Positions 24,078 to 32,531 of a stretch of 33,436 bases of DNA are shown here, piece after piece; within the stretch, counting starts at the first letter, position 1, and the number at the start of each line of letters is the position of its first letter. Source of the stretch: Syntrophobacteraceae bacterium (lineage in GTDB: Bacteria > Desulfobacterota > Syntrophobacteria > Syntrophobacterales > Syntrophobacteraceae); contig JABUEY010000034.1 in the NCBI GenBank assembly GCA_013314815.1, positions 1-33,436 on the forward strand, read 5' to 3'. Below the pieces are notes generated by a model that had not been told where the DNA came from, did not search any database, and saw only the letters and a list, made by a program, of their open reading frames with translations. A program made the translations under genes and the position numbers.

Positions 24078-24698
24078 ATGACACTCACCCCCGCCCAGGA
24101 AAGGGTCTACCGGTTCGTACAGGACTACCTGCAGCGGCACGGGTACTCCCCCAGCTATGAAGAAATACGCCGGCAACTCGGCTTCAGGTCGCTCAACGCT
24201 GTTTTCAAGCACCTGAAGCAACTGGAGGAGCGGGGATATTTACGGAGTCCTCCCAAGAACCGCAAGCGCGCCATTGAACTTCTTCCTCTGCGATCCGGTT
24301 CCATGTCCATTCCCTTCCTTGGAGTCGTCGCTGCCGGAACGCCCATTGAAGCCGTCGAGGTACCCGAATCCATCGAAGTTCCCGAGAGTTTTCTCGGGAA
24401 CGGCAGTAATTTCGCCCTGCGGGTGCGGGGAGATTCGATGGTGGAGGAAGGAATCCGCGAAGGAGATATCCTCATCGTCACGCGGCAGGTCCAGGCCGAA
24501 AACGGGCAGACCGTGGTGGCTCTTGTCCGTGGGGAGGCGACGGTCAAGAAATTCTATCGGAACGGGGATGAAGTGGAACTGAGGCCGGCGAACAGCCGGA
24601 TGCAACCCATCCGGGAGCAGGCCCGGGACGTGGAAATCGTGGGAACGGTGGTGGGACTGCTGCGCAACTACCGGCAGCGCCCTCTCCGTTCACCCTGA
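24078..24698 (+). CDS. lexA: LexA-type SOS repressor
   Basis: A 206-residue LexA with both domains. The N-terminal winged helix-turn-helix (1-70) includes TPAQERVYRFVQDYLQRHGY and SYEEIRRQLGFRS. The self-cleavage site is A86-G87 (VVAAGTP), and the serine-lysine dyad is S120 (RGDSMVEEGI) and K157 (GEATVKKF). RecA-stimulated cleavage should lift repression of its own operon. ATG 24078 follows GAAGGAG by nine bases. It is the first gene of an operon with imuB (42-base gap) and dnaE2 (11-base gap). The recognition helix differs from E. coli LexA, which fits the non-canonical repeats in its promoter. It may be a second, cassette-specific LexA; the rest of the genome would tell. Confidence 0.95.
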   Translation: MTLTPAQERVYRFVQDYLQRHGYSPSYEEIRRQLGFRSLNAVFKHLKQLEERGYLRSPPKNRKRAIELLPLRSGSMSIPFLGVVAAGTPIEAVEVPESIEVPESFLGNGSNFALRVRGDSMVEEGIREGDILIVTRQVQAENGQTVVALVRGEATVKKFYRNGDEVELRPANSRMQPIREQARDVEIVGTVVGLLRNYRQRPLRSP

Positions 24699-24740
24699 AG
24701 TCCATGCCGAGAAGATCCCCGCCCCGGGGGAAGAGGAGCC

Positions 24741-25964
24741 ATGGAACGCAGCATTGTTCATCTGAACATTCCCGATTTTTACACCGGCATGGAAGAGTTA
24801 CGGCGGCCGGAACTGAAGAAGCACCCCCTGGTGCTGGCGGAACCGGCGGTTCGGTCCGTGGTACAGGGAGTAAACGACGCCGCTCGAAGAGAAGGAATCC
24901 GGGAAGGCATGCCTCTCGGCCATGCCCGGCGCATCTGCCGGAGGGCACTGGTTGTTCCTCCCGATCTTCGCTTCTATGGAGAAGTACACCGGAGCATCCT
25001 GCAGGAATTTGCCCGTTTTTCACCCCTCGTGGAAGGGCCCCTTCCCGGCCGGTATTTCGTGGACCTCACGGGAACCCGGCGCCTCTGGGGGCCGGAATCG
25101 GATACGGCCTGGCGCATGGAAAGACTCCTAGCCGACCGAAAGGGGCTGCACGCAAGAGTCGGCCTTGCTTCCAGCAAGCTCGTCAGCCAGGTGGCTGCAG
25201 GCTGTATCACTGCCGGAGATTTGAGCCGCATCTTTCCGGGGGGTGAAACATCCTTTCTGTATCCTCTTCCCGTAAACCTTCTTCCTGGAGTCGGTGCCGT
25301 TACCGCGTCCAGGCTCGCCGACTTCAATATTCAACAGGTCGGCATGCTGGCGTCCATCCCCGCGGAATCCCTTGCCGGCGTTTTCGGGGCGATGAGTACC
25401 CGCCTGCTGCGCATTGCCCGCGGAATCGACCCGACCCCTGTACTTCCCTTCCGGGAAGCCGCCCGTTTGACCCTGGTGCACCATTCGGATCGAGATGAAA
25501 TAGACAGGGAGAAGCTGGAAGCTCTCCTGTTTGTGCAGGTGGAGGAAGCGTGCTGGAACCTGCGGGTTCATAATCGCCGCCCCGGCAGGTTTGCCCTGGA
25601 AATCCGCCACGCCGACGGTGTAACCGCAAAAACCCGGCATCTTCTGCCTGTAAACGCGGTGCATATCGATCAGAGGCTCTTCCGGTTCATGCTTCCCGCA
25701 TTCAGGCGACTGATCGAACGGCGTGTAGCCGTCCGCCGCATTGTGCTGGAATTTTCGGATTTTTCCATCCCCTTTCGGCAGATGCCCCTCTTTCCTTGGG
25801 AAAACGATTCGTTCGAGGAAGACCGGCAGTTGCAGAAGGCCCTGGACGACATCCGGCGGCGTTTCGGAAAGCAGATCATATGCTGGGGGAAAACGGCGGT
25901 CATGCATCGATCTTCGCCCGGGCAGAGAGATCTTCCGAATCGATCCGGCCCGGGGGGGTTCTGA
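24741..25964 (+). CDS. imuB: ImuB-like catalytically inactive Y-family polymerase
   Basis: A 407-residue Y-family protein aligned with DinB over the palm, finger, helix-hairpin-helix (LLPGVGAVTASRLADF, 180-195) and little-finger regions. All three catalytic carboxylates are replaced. DinB D8 corresponds to N9 (IVHLNIPDF), and D103-E104 to G103-R104 (EGPLPGRYFVDLT). It therefore cannot polymerise and fits ImuB, the bridging subunit of the mutasome. A sliding-clamp motif QMPLF lies at 347-351, as in other ImuB proteins. It lies between lexA and dnaE2, the classical damage-inducible cassette. No imuA is present. The ATG is preceded by GAAGAGGAG at rather short spacing. Stop and dnaE2 start are 11 bases apart, so translation is probably coupled. 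Confidence 0.88.
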   Translation: MERSIVHLNIPDFYTGMEELRRPELKKHPLVLAEPAVRSVVQGVNDAARREGIREGMPLGHARRICRRALVVPPDLRFYGEVHRSILQEFARFSPLVEGPLPGRYFVDLTGTRRLWGPESDTAWRMERLLADRKGLHARVGLASSKLVSQVAAGCITAGDLSRIFPGGETSFLYPLPVNLLPGVGAVTASRLADFNIQQVGMLASIPAESLAGVFGAMSTRLLRIARGIDPTPVLPFREAARLTLVHHSDRDEIDREKLEALLFVQVEEACWNLRVHNRRPGRFALEIRHADGVTAKTRHLLPVNAVHIDQRLFRFMLPAFRRLIERRVAVRRIVLEFSDFSIPFRQMPLFPWENDSFEEDRQLQKALDDIRRRFGKQIICWGKTAVMHRSSPGQRDLPNRSGPGGF

Positions 25965-25975
25965 AAGGAAGCGGC

Positions 25976-28900
25976 ATGGAAGAAACCTTCGTTCACCTGC
26001 ACGTGCATTCGCACTATTCCATGATGCGCGGAGCGAGCTCCGTGCAGGCGCTCTGTAAAGCCGCGGTTGAGGCCGGATTCCGGCATCTCGCTCTGACTGA
26101 CACCAACGGCTTCTACGGGCTCGTCAACTTCCTGGAGGCGGCAAAAAATTTCGGCATACGCCCTATTGTGGGTGCGACGGTTGAAACCGAAACGGGAAAA
26201 GCCGTTGTTCTCGCCAGAACGGCCCGCGGCTACGAACTGCTGTCCGACCTGCTCAGCCGGCGCCACCTGGACGAAAATTTTCATCTTGTCCGGGCATTCC
26301 CCGAGGCCCCCGAAGACCTCGCCGTGCTGAGTTCCGATCCCGGCATTGTCAAGGCTCTGCGGTCCCGGGCGGCATGCCGCGTAGAAGTCGTTCCGGGCCC
26401 TTCGGGCCGCAAAGCCCTCCACGTGGCCACCGCCCTGGGAATTCCTCCCGTCGCCACCAATGCCGTCTATTTTGCACACCCGGACGATTATCCCATCCAT
26501 CGCCTGATGCGGGCCATCGATCTCAATCGCACGTTGAGTTCCCTTCCAGCCGAGGAAACCGTTCAGCCCGGCCAGTGGCTGAAGCCGGAGGCGGAGATGG
26601 CCCGGCATTTTCCCAATGCCCCTGAAGCTCTTGCCAACACGGGCAGGCTTGCTGGAGAATGCCTCACGGCCTGGGACCGTTTCTCCACAGTTTTCCCTTC
26701 CTACCGCGACTGCCGCGACGACCACTTCGCCGTCCTTGTCGACCGCTGCCGCCAGGGAATCATCCGGCGCTACGGACGAACCGAACCGGCCATCGAGGAA
26801 CGCCTTGCCGAAGAACTGGACCTCATCCGGTCCAAAGGCTACGTGGACTATTTTCTCGTGGTGGCGGACATCGTGGGAAGCCGCCCGATCCACTGCGGCC
26901 GGGGAAGCGCCGCGGCAAGCCTGGTGAGCTACCTCCTGGGGATCACTCACGTGGACCCCGTCCGTCACCGTCTTCTTTTCGGCAGGTTCCTGAATCCCGA
27001 ACGCAAGGATCACCCGGACATCGACGTAGACTTTCCATGGGACGAACGGGACGATCTGTTCGACGAAGTCCGGCGCTGCCATGGTCCGGAGAGGATGGCC
27101 CTGGTAGCCAACCACACGGGCTTTGCGGCACGGGCGGCGGTGCGGGAGGTGGCCAAAGTCTACGGAATTCCGGCTCCGGAAATCAGGGAGGTGACTCGAA
27201 GGATGAGCTTCTGGACACACCCGGAAGATCTCCGGCATCGCATACAGAACCATCCCAAATTCCGAGGATTCCCCCTCGATCCTCCCTGGCCGGAAATCAT
27301 CGACCTGGCAAGCCGCCTGGAATCCCTGCCCAGGCATCTTTCCACCCATTGCGGGGGAGTCATCCTCGTGCCGGACCGGGTGTCCCGTTATGTGCCCGTG
27401 CAACGCAATGCAAAGGGAGACCTGATTATCCAGTGGGAAAAGGACCAGGCTGAAGCAGCCGGGCTGGTAAAAATCGACCTCCTGGGCAACCGCTCCCTGG
27501 CCGTCATCCGGGATACCCTGGCAGCCATAGAAGAAAACACGGGAAAGGCGCCGGATTACGCCGCCCTGAACCCCGTCGACGACTCCGCCACGCAGGACCT
27601 GCTCAGGCGGGGAGATTCCATGGGGGTCTTTTACGTGGAATCTCCAGCCATGAGGCAGCTTCAGCAGAAAACACGGCGCGGCGATTTCGAACACCTCGTC
27701 ATTCATTCCTCCATCATCCGGCCCGCCGCCAACCGATACATTCGCGAATACATCCGGCGCCTGCATGGAGCGCCTTACGAGCCGCTCCATCCGAGCATCG
27801 CGGATCTCCTGGCGGAAACCTACGGCATCCTGGTTTACCAGGAAGACGTGGTACAGGCGGCCATGATCCTGGCCGGGTTCAGCTGGGGGGAGGCGGACAG
27901 GTTAAGAAAAGTGATCAGCAGGAAAAGCCGGGAACAGCTGTCCCAATTCCGCCTCCGCTTTTCCGACGGCTGCGCCGGGCGGGGCATACCTCGAAAGGTA
28001 GTGGACGCCATCTGGGAAATGTTCACCTCCTTTTCCGGGTATTCCTTCTGCAAGCCGCACTCCGCGTCCTACGCCCTTGTCAGCTTCAAATCGGCCTATC
28101 TCAAGGTTCACCACCCCGCTGAATTCATGGCGGCGGTGTTGAGCAACGGCGGAGGTTATTACAGCACGTTCGCCTATATTTCCGAAGCCCGCCGCATGGG
28201 CATAACCGTGCTGGGGCCGGATGTGAACGAAAGCCGTTGGAATTACCGGGGGAAAGGGGAAACCATTCGAATGGGACTGCAGCAGATCCGGGGAATCCAC
28301 CGGGACACGATCGATGCTCTGCTGGAGGAACGAAGCCGGAACGGCCCCTTCGTTTCCATCGACGACATCCTCGATCGGCTGAACATTCCTGCGTCGGACG
28401 CCGCTATCCTCGCAAGAAGCGGTGCGATGGATTCCCTTGCAGGAAATCTAAACCGCCCCCAGCTCCTGTGGTTTCTGGAATCACGCCTGAGGGGCGGTCC
28501 GTTTTCCCGGAATGAAGCGAGGACGGCACAAAGAATCCTTTTCCCCCGATCCCGCATGCCGTTTGACGTCCCTCCCCTGCCGGACCTGGCTTCCCACCAG
28601 AAATGGCGGCAGGAAGTGGACACCCTGGGCTTCGTGTTGTCCGTTCATCCTTTGACGGCGATCGAACCGTCCCTGCGAAAACTCCGCTGCCCCATCGTGC
28701 CCGCTTCGGACCTGGCACGGCACGTGGGGCGGAGGATCCGTGTACTGGGCTGGCCCATTACGCGCAAGGAAGTGTTCACCAGGGAGGGGGAATCCATGGA
28801 ATTCGTTTCCTTCGAAGACCGGACGGCCATTTACGAGTCGGTTTTTTTCCCTGGAGTCTTCCGGCGCTTCTGCCAGGACCTGGACATGAATCGAGCGTAC

Positions 28901-29071
28901 CTGCTGCTTGGAGATGTGGAGAGTGAGTTCGGTACGGTGAGCCTGACCGTGCGGCAGCTGACCAGGATAAACGAACGGCCGGGCGGTATCAGCAGTGGAC
29001 CGCCAGCCAGACGGTCTTCCCGTTCGGATCCGTCCATTCCACTCTGTGCTTCCGATGGGCGGGGATGTTGA
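25976..29071 (+). CDS. dnaE2: Error-prone DNA polymerase DnaE2 (ImuC)
   Basis: A 1031-residue C-family polymerase of the DnaE2/ImuC class, which does error-prone synthesis past lesions. Domains in order: PHP (VHLHVHSHYSMM, 6-17), palm with GRGSAAASLVSYLLGI and the catalytic PDIDVDF near 347-353, third aspartate in KIDLLGN near 499-505, fingers (RLRKVISRKSREQ; FCKPHSASYALVSFKSAYLK), helix-hairpin-helix (GLQQIRGI), and a C-terminal OB fold (RRIRVLGWPITRKEVFTREG). The length is typical for DnaE2, shorter than replicative DnaE. ATG 25976 follows AAAGGAAG and sits 11 bases after imuB. The last 27 codons (28989-29071) overlap the convergent cupin gene; the tail there (PPARRSSRSDPSIPLC) is not family-like. 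Activity should depend on ImuB for access to the clamp. Confidence 0.95.
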   Translation: MEETFVHLHVHSHYSMMRGASSVQALCKAAVEAGFRHLALTDTNGFYGLVNFLEAAKNFGIRPIVGATVETETGKAVVLARTARGYELLSDLLSRRHLDENFHLVRAFPEAPEDLAVLSSDPGIVKALRSRAACRVEVVPGPSGRKALHVATALGIPPVATNAVYFAHPDDYPIHRLMRAIDLNRTLSSLPAEETVQPGQWLKPEAEMARHFPNAPEALANTGRLAGECLTAWDRFSTVFPSYRDCRDDHFAVLVDRCRQGIIRRYGRTEPAIEERLAEELDLIRSKGYVDYFLVVADIVGSRPIHCGRGSAAASLVSYLLGITHVDPVRHRLLFGRFLNPERKDHPDIDVDFPWDERDDLFDEVRRCHGPERMALVANHTGFAARAAVREVAKVYGIPAPEIREVTRRMSFWTHPEDLRHRIQNHPKFRGFPLDPPWPEIIDLASRLESLPRHLSTHCGGVILVPDRVSRYVPVQRNAKGDLIIQWEKDQAEAAGLVKIDLLGNRSLAVIRDTLAAIEENTGKAPDYAALNPVDDSATQDLLRRGDSMGVFYVESPAMRQLQQKTRRGDFEHLVIHSSIIRPAANRYIREYIRRLHGAPYEPLHPSIADLLAETYGILVYQEDVVQAAMILAGFSWGEADRLRKVISRKSREQLSQFRLRFSDGCAGRGIPRKVVDAIWEMFTSFSGYSFCKPHSASYALVSFKSAYLKVHHPAEFMAAVLSNGGGYYSTFAYISEARRMGITVLGPDVNESRWNYRGKGETIRMGLQQIRGIHRDTIDALLEERSRNGPFVSIDDILDRLNIPASDAAILARSGAMDSLAGNLNRPQLLWFLESRLRGGPFSRNEARTAQRILFPRSRMPFDVPPLPDLASHQKWRQEVDTLGFVLSVHPLTAIEPSLRKLRCPIVPASDLARHVGRRIRVLGWPITRKEVFTREGESMEFVSFEDRTAIYESVFFPGVFRRFCQDLDMNRAYLLLGDVESEFGTVSLTVRQLTRINERPGGISSGPPARRSSRSDPSIPLCASDGRGC

Positions 29072-29309
29072 CCCAGTCTCCGGGATTCAGAACCAGCACC
29101 TCGTCCGATCCTTCCAAACGCAGCCCGGCGCTCCCCCGGATCACCATCACCCATTCGTTCCAGTCCTGATCGTACCAGAAGCCCTCGGGACTTGAATGGC
29201 CGCAGGATACGATTCTTTCGATGCGTACCGTACCCGTGTCGAACAGATCTTCGAACATTTCTTCGGGAACATCCGCGGGGATATCGGAAAAAAGGCTGTG
29301 AACCTTCAT
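28989..29309 (-). CDS. Cupin-domain protein
   Basis: A 106-residue single cupin barrel. The core is DQDWNEWVMVIRGSAGLRL (motif 1 region) and NPGDWVNIPAHRKHRVEWT (motif 2), a pattern seen in small cupins often annotated as phosphoribosylaminoimidazole-independent, substrate-unknown proteins. Motif 1 lacks the HxH pair of metal cupins, while H residues in PAHRKH remain, so metal binding is uncertain. ATG 29309 has GGAGG 13 bases upstream; an in-frame TTG at 29315 has the ideal seven-base spacing and may be the true start. Its 3-prime end overlaps the end of dnaE2 on the other strand by 83 bases. Confidence 0.75.
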   Translation of the reverse strand: MKVHSLFSDIPADVPEEMFEDLFDTGTVRIERIVSCGHSSPEGFWYDQDWNEWVMVIRGSAGLRLEGSDEVLVLNPGDWVNIPAHRKHRVEWTDPNGKTVWLAVHC

Positions 29310-29401
29310 GAACAAACCATGGCCTCCAGGCGGACGGTCCAGGAAAGACCTCCGGACAATCCGTACCGGGAGCGGACAAAGAAGTCCGGCTCCACCTGCC
29401 G

Positions 29402-30151
29402 TCAATCGAGAATAAACTTCCAGGCGCAAAACCATTCGTCCGGATGCTCGTCGGGAGGACATCCCACACATTCGGTCCGAATGCGGGAATCGATGCTGGA
29501 AGCAAAATACGGATATTCGATCATCCCAGCGGACTTGCAGGGATAATCCGGCAGGCCCCTGCGCTTTCTCGCCACCTGTACGCGGCAATCCTCCATGCGG
29601 AAGATGAAGCTTTTCCCGTCCGCATCCACGATGGACTGCCTGTTGATGCGTGCATACATGCGAAAGCCGAGTGCCGCCTTGAGGCCGTCGAGGCCGGGTG
29701 ATTCGGGAAGAGCCAGGAGCTGCTTGATCCTGAACGCTTCATAGGGCGAAAAACTCGACCAGCACGCATCGTTACACAGCTTGGCCGTGTCCATGCCGGA
29801 CCGCTTCTCAACCGCCTGGAACCACACTCCGTCGTTTGCCAGCCAGTTCACACAAACGGCATCGAGGACTCCCAAAAGCTGCTCTCTGCTCATATCTTTC
29901 AATGCCCTGGGAACCCCGTCTTCCACCTGGAAACCAAGGACCGACGAGAGCCTTCTCAAGATGATGTTCCACGCCAGGTCTCCCGCCTCACCTTCCACTT
30001 CGATGGATCTTTCCGCTCCCAGACGCTCTTCCACCTGGCGAAACCAGTACCCGTAATGGATGAGAGTGCGACGGAACCCTTCCATGACCCACCGCACCAG
30101 TTCCTCCTGGGACAGATCGTCAAAGCTCCCCGGTATCCTCTTTTCTATCAT
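29402..30151 (-). CDS. DUF6125-like cytoplasmic protein
   Basis: A 249-residue soluble protein that resembles the DUF6125 family (named from memory). The N-terminal 130 residues are helical (EELVRWVMEGFRRTLIHYGYWF; DAVCVNWLANDGVWFQAVEK). The C-terminal part carries the family-like cysteine pattern: MEDCRVQVARKRRGL, YPCKSAGMIEYPYFA, and TECVGCPPDEHPDEWFCAWKF. The CxxC and the later Cys suggest a metal site. ATG 30151 follows AGGAGA by four bases. The cupin gene lies 92 bases downstream on the same strand. Function unknown. Confidence 0.7.
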   Translation of the reverse strand: MIEKRIPGSFDDLSQEELVRWVMEGFRRTLIHYGYWFRQVEERLGAERSIEVEGEAGDLAWNIILRRLSSVLGFQVEDGVPRALKDMSREQLLGVLDAVCVNWLANDGVWFQAVEKRSGMDTAKLCNDACWSSFSPYEAFRIKQLLALPESPGLDGLKAALGFRMYARINRQSIVDADGKSFIFRMEDCRVQVARKRRGLPDYPCKSAGMIEYPYFASSIDSRIRTECVGCPPDEHPDEWFCAWKFILD

Positions 30152-30205
30152 AGTCTCTCCTGATGATCTCCTGAAGGTTGAAAAATCCCTGCGTCGGCCC
30201 CTGAA

Positions 30206-30272
30206 GGTTCATCTGTGCGACAACCGTCCGGTTTAGCGACAGTTGTCCGGGTACGCCTTTGCCGGATGAACC
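30206..30272. repeat. Composite repeat family, copy R7, short with perfect terminal inverted repeats
   Basis: A 67-bp element bounded by GGTTCATC (30206-30213) and GATGAACC (30265-30272), a perfect 8-bp inverted pair. Inside are TGTGCGACAACCGTCCGG, GCGACAGTTGTCCGGGTACG and CCTTTGCCGGATGAACC, as in R4. It lies in the gap between the DUF6125-like gene and glnA. Confidence 0.7.
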
Positions 30273-30373
30273 ACTCTGAATACGGCGGTCCGGCCGATGG
30301 GGTTATGAGAAGCTACATGAAGAGCCTGAGGGAGATCAAGAGAAATGGCAACGGCGGATTTCAAAGAAATGAT

Positions 30374-30425
30374 CCGCCGCAAAGGCGGGAAAACCTCTGC
30401 GGGACACTCCCTCCAACCGAGGGAG
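30374..30425 (-). terminator. Tandem hairpins after glnA
   Basis: CTCCCTC (30407-30413) pairs with GAGGGAG (30419-30425), and CCGCC (30374-30378) with GGCGG (30384-30388). On the minus strand the second hairpin is followed by ATCATTTCTTTG. They lie 60-110 bases after the glnA stop and probably end its transcript. Confidence 0.5.
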
Positions 30426-30487
30426 GTCCCTGCAGACATTCCAGGAAAACGATTCCGGTCGGTCGTTCCTTCTGAAGTCAGGCGGCT

Positions 30488-31900
30488 CTAAATGTCGAAG
30501 TAGAGCTTGAATTCATGGGGATGAGGCCGCATGCGCACGGCATCCACTTCATGCAGGCGCTTGTATTCGAGCCACATATCGATCACATCTTCGGTGAACA
30601 CATCGCCCTTGAGGAGGAATTCATGGTCCTTTTCGAGGGCGTTCAGGGCTTCTTCGAGCGAGCCCGGAGTCGAGGGAACATTGGCCAGTTCTTCCGGGGT
30701 CATGGCATAGATGTCCCTGTCGAGCGGTTCGCCGGGATCGATGCGGTTTTCGATGCCGTCGAGAGCAGCCATGAGCAGGGCGCTGAATGCCAGGTACCCA
30801 TTGCATGAAGGATCCGGGAACCGGACTTCGAGGCGCTTGAGCTTGGGCGAAGGAGAATACATGGGAATACGGACCGAGGCGCTCCGGTTCCGGCTCGAAT
30901 ACGCCAGGTTCACAGGAGCTTCATAGCCTGGTACCAAGCGTTTGTACGAGTTCGTGGTCGGGTTGGTGATGGCACAGATGGCGGCGGCATGCTTCAGAAC
31001 GCCGCCGGCAGCATAGAGGGCCATCTCGCTGAGCCCCGCATACTTGTCTCCGGCAAAGAGAGGCTTGCCCTCCTTCCATATGCTCATGTGAATGTGCATG
31101 CCCGACCCGTTGTCTCCATACAGCGGCTTGGGCATGAAGGTCACCGTCTTGCAGTTCCGCCTGGCCACGTTCTTGATCACGTACTTGTACCACTGCAGAT
31201 TGTCGCCCATCCTGACAAGGGGAGCGGCCTTCATGTCGATCTCCGCCTGCCCTGCAGTGGCCACTTCGTGGTGCTGACATTCCACGGTCAGCCCCACCTG
31301 CTGCATCATCATGACCATCTCGGTCCGCAGGTCCTGCTGAGAATCGGTCGGAGGCACGGGGAAATAGCCTTCCTTGTGCCGCGGCTTGTATCCCAGGTTC
31401 GGGTTCTCCATTCGCCCGCTGTTCCAGATGCCTTCCACCGAATCGATGTGATAGTATGCAAACTGGCTCGCGCTGTCATAACGGATGTCATCGAAGATGA
31501 AGAATTCAGCTTCCGGGCCGAACCATGCCATGTCACCGATCCCGGTGAACTTCAGATAATCTTCCGCCTTCTGAGCGATATATCTCGGATCGCGCGTGTA
31601 CCTTTCCTTGGTAACCGGATCCACCACGTTGCAGATCATCGTCAAGGTCGGAACCGCCATGAACGGATCCATCACCGCAGTGTCCGCATCCGGAACGATC
31701 AGCATATCGCTCGCGTTGATGGGCTGCCACCCGCGGATACTCGATCCGTCAAATCCGTAGCCGCTTTCGAAATCCGATTCACCCAACTCCTCGATCGGCG
31801 TTGTGAAATGCTGCCAGGTGCCGATGAAATCCAGAAACTTGAAATCGACCATCCTTGCGCCCTGTTCTTTTGCAAAAGCCAGTACCTCTTTTGGGGTCAT
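30488..31900 (-). CDS. glnA: Glutamine synthetase type I
   Basis: Condenses glutamate and ammonia to glutamine with ATP; a cytoplasmic dodecamer. The 470-residue protein has all class signatures: FDGSSIRGW (50-58), the metal site [20 protein letters not shown], and [10 protein letters not shown]398, in [12 protein letters not shown], matches the tyrosine adenylylated by GlnE in type I-beta enzymes, so covalent control is expected. ATG 31900 has AGGAGG about seven bases upstream; an ATG at 31930 would place that site inside the gene. A sigma-54 promoter precedes it. The neighbour on the same strand upstream is glnD, whose product sits at the top of the same control cascade. Confidence 0.97.
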   Translation of the reverse strand: MTPKEVLAFAKEQGARMVDFKFLDFIGTWQHFTTPIEELGESDFESGYGFDGSSIRGWQPINASDMLIVPDADTAVMDPFMAVPTLTMICNVVDPVTKERYTRDPRYIAQKAEDYLKFTGIGDMAWFGPEAEFFIFDDIRYDSASQFAYYHIDSVEGIWNSGRMENPNLGYKPRHKEGYFPVPPTDSQQDLRTEMVMMMQQVGLTVECQHHEVATAGQAEIDMKAAPLVRMGDNLQWYKYVIKNVARRNCKTVTFMPKPLYGDNGSGMHIHMSIWKEGKPLFAGDKYAGLSEMALYAAGGVLKHAAAICAITNPTTNSYKRLVPGYEAPVNLAYSSRNRSASVRIPMYSPSPKLKRLEVRFPDPSCNGYLAFSALLMAALDGIENRIDPGEPLDRDIYAMTPEELANVPSTPGSLEEALNALEKDHEFLLKGDVFTEDVIDMWLEYKRLHEVDAVRMRPHPHEFKLYFDI

Positions 31901-31953
31901 ACCTGTTCCTCCTGAAAATGAATTGTCCATTCAACCGGGTCATATCCTGTAAA

Positions 31954-31969
31954 GGCAAATTCCTTGCCA
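31954..31969 (-). promoter_or_regulatory. Sigma-54 promoter of glnA
   Basis: Reads TGGCAAGGAATTTGCC on the minus strand: TGGCA at -24, five bases, TTGC at -12. This matches the consensus TGGCAC-N5-TTGCA except at its two outermost variable bases. Transcription would start near 31943, giving a leader of about 43 nt. It implies control by an NtrC-type activator. Confidence 0.75.
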
Positions 31970-32147
31970 AACCCGTGATCTGCTCAGCAATAATGATCCC
32001 TGGAGCCCCCACGGCTGCAGAAAGGCCTCACCTTCCACCGGTCCAAGATGCCTTTCCAAGAAAAAGATCTGGAAAACCGTACAAATATGTAATTCACAAT
32101 GCCGCCACTCCCATTCAAAGACCTCCCCCGTCGAGCAACTCAGCCGA

Positions 32148-32210
32148 TAACCTATTGAATTTTAATTTAAATCTTCACAAACGCCCCTCGATTATTGCTT
32201 TTGTACAAAA
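32148..32210 (-). promoter_or_regulatory. Possible IHF site and activator palindrome upstream of the sigma-54 promoter
   Basis: ATTCAATAGGTTA (32148-32160, minus strand) matches the IHF consensus WATCAA-N4-TTR with one mismatch. TTTTGTACAAAA (32199-32210) is a perfect 12-bp palindrome some 230 bases upstream of the promoter. The spacing of activator site, bend and -24/-12 promoter is typical, but the palindrome does not match the enteric NtrC box. Confidence 0.4.
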
Positions 32211-32356
32211 ATGTAACCTTTTCGGGGCATCGCGCCTTGTCCAACAATAAGACGAAGAACTTTTCATGCGGGAAGTATGGTATTTCCCGATGAAGTCTTT
32301 TGTCTGCCTGCCCTGATGTCCACAAGGAACTGTTTGGCCATGCACGGTTACCCTTC

Positions 32357-32515
32357 CTGGATTCCCGCCTTTTTGCGGGAATGACGTGGTGATGCCGAAT
32401 GACGTGGTGCCGAATGACGTTGTTGCAGCGATGACCTTGTTGCGTGAATGACGCGGTTGCAGGTGTATTCCACCGCTGTGCGACAACTGTCCGGGTACGA
32501 GTCTGCCTGAAGAAC
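32357..32515 (+). repeat. Composite repeat family, copy R8
   Basis: Begins with CTGGATTCCCGCC and the palindrome ATTCCCGC/GCGGGAAT. Five to six GAATGACG-type units follow, then TATTCCACCGCTGTGCGACA and ACTGTCCGGGTACGAG with a diverged end. It fills the gap between glnD and the glnA control region. Confidence 0.75.
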
Positions 32516-32531
32516 TGCAAGTATTGGGTGT

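Noticed and set aside
25670-27790. A 706-codon open frame on the minus strand across imuB and dnaE2
   Set aside because: Antisense shadow without recognisable motifs; both plus-strand genes have clear family signatures over the same span.
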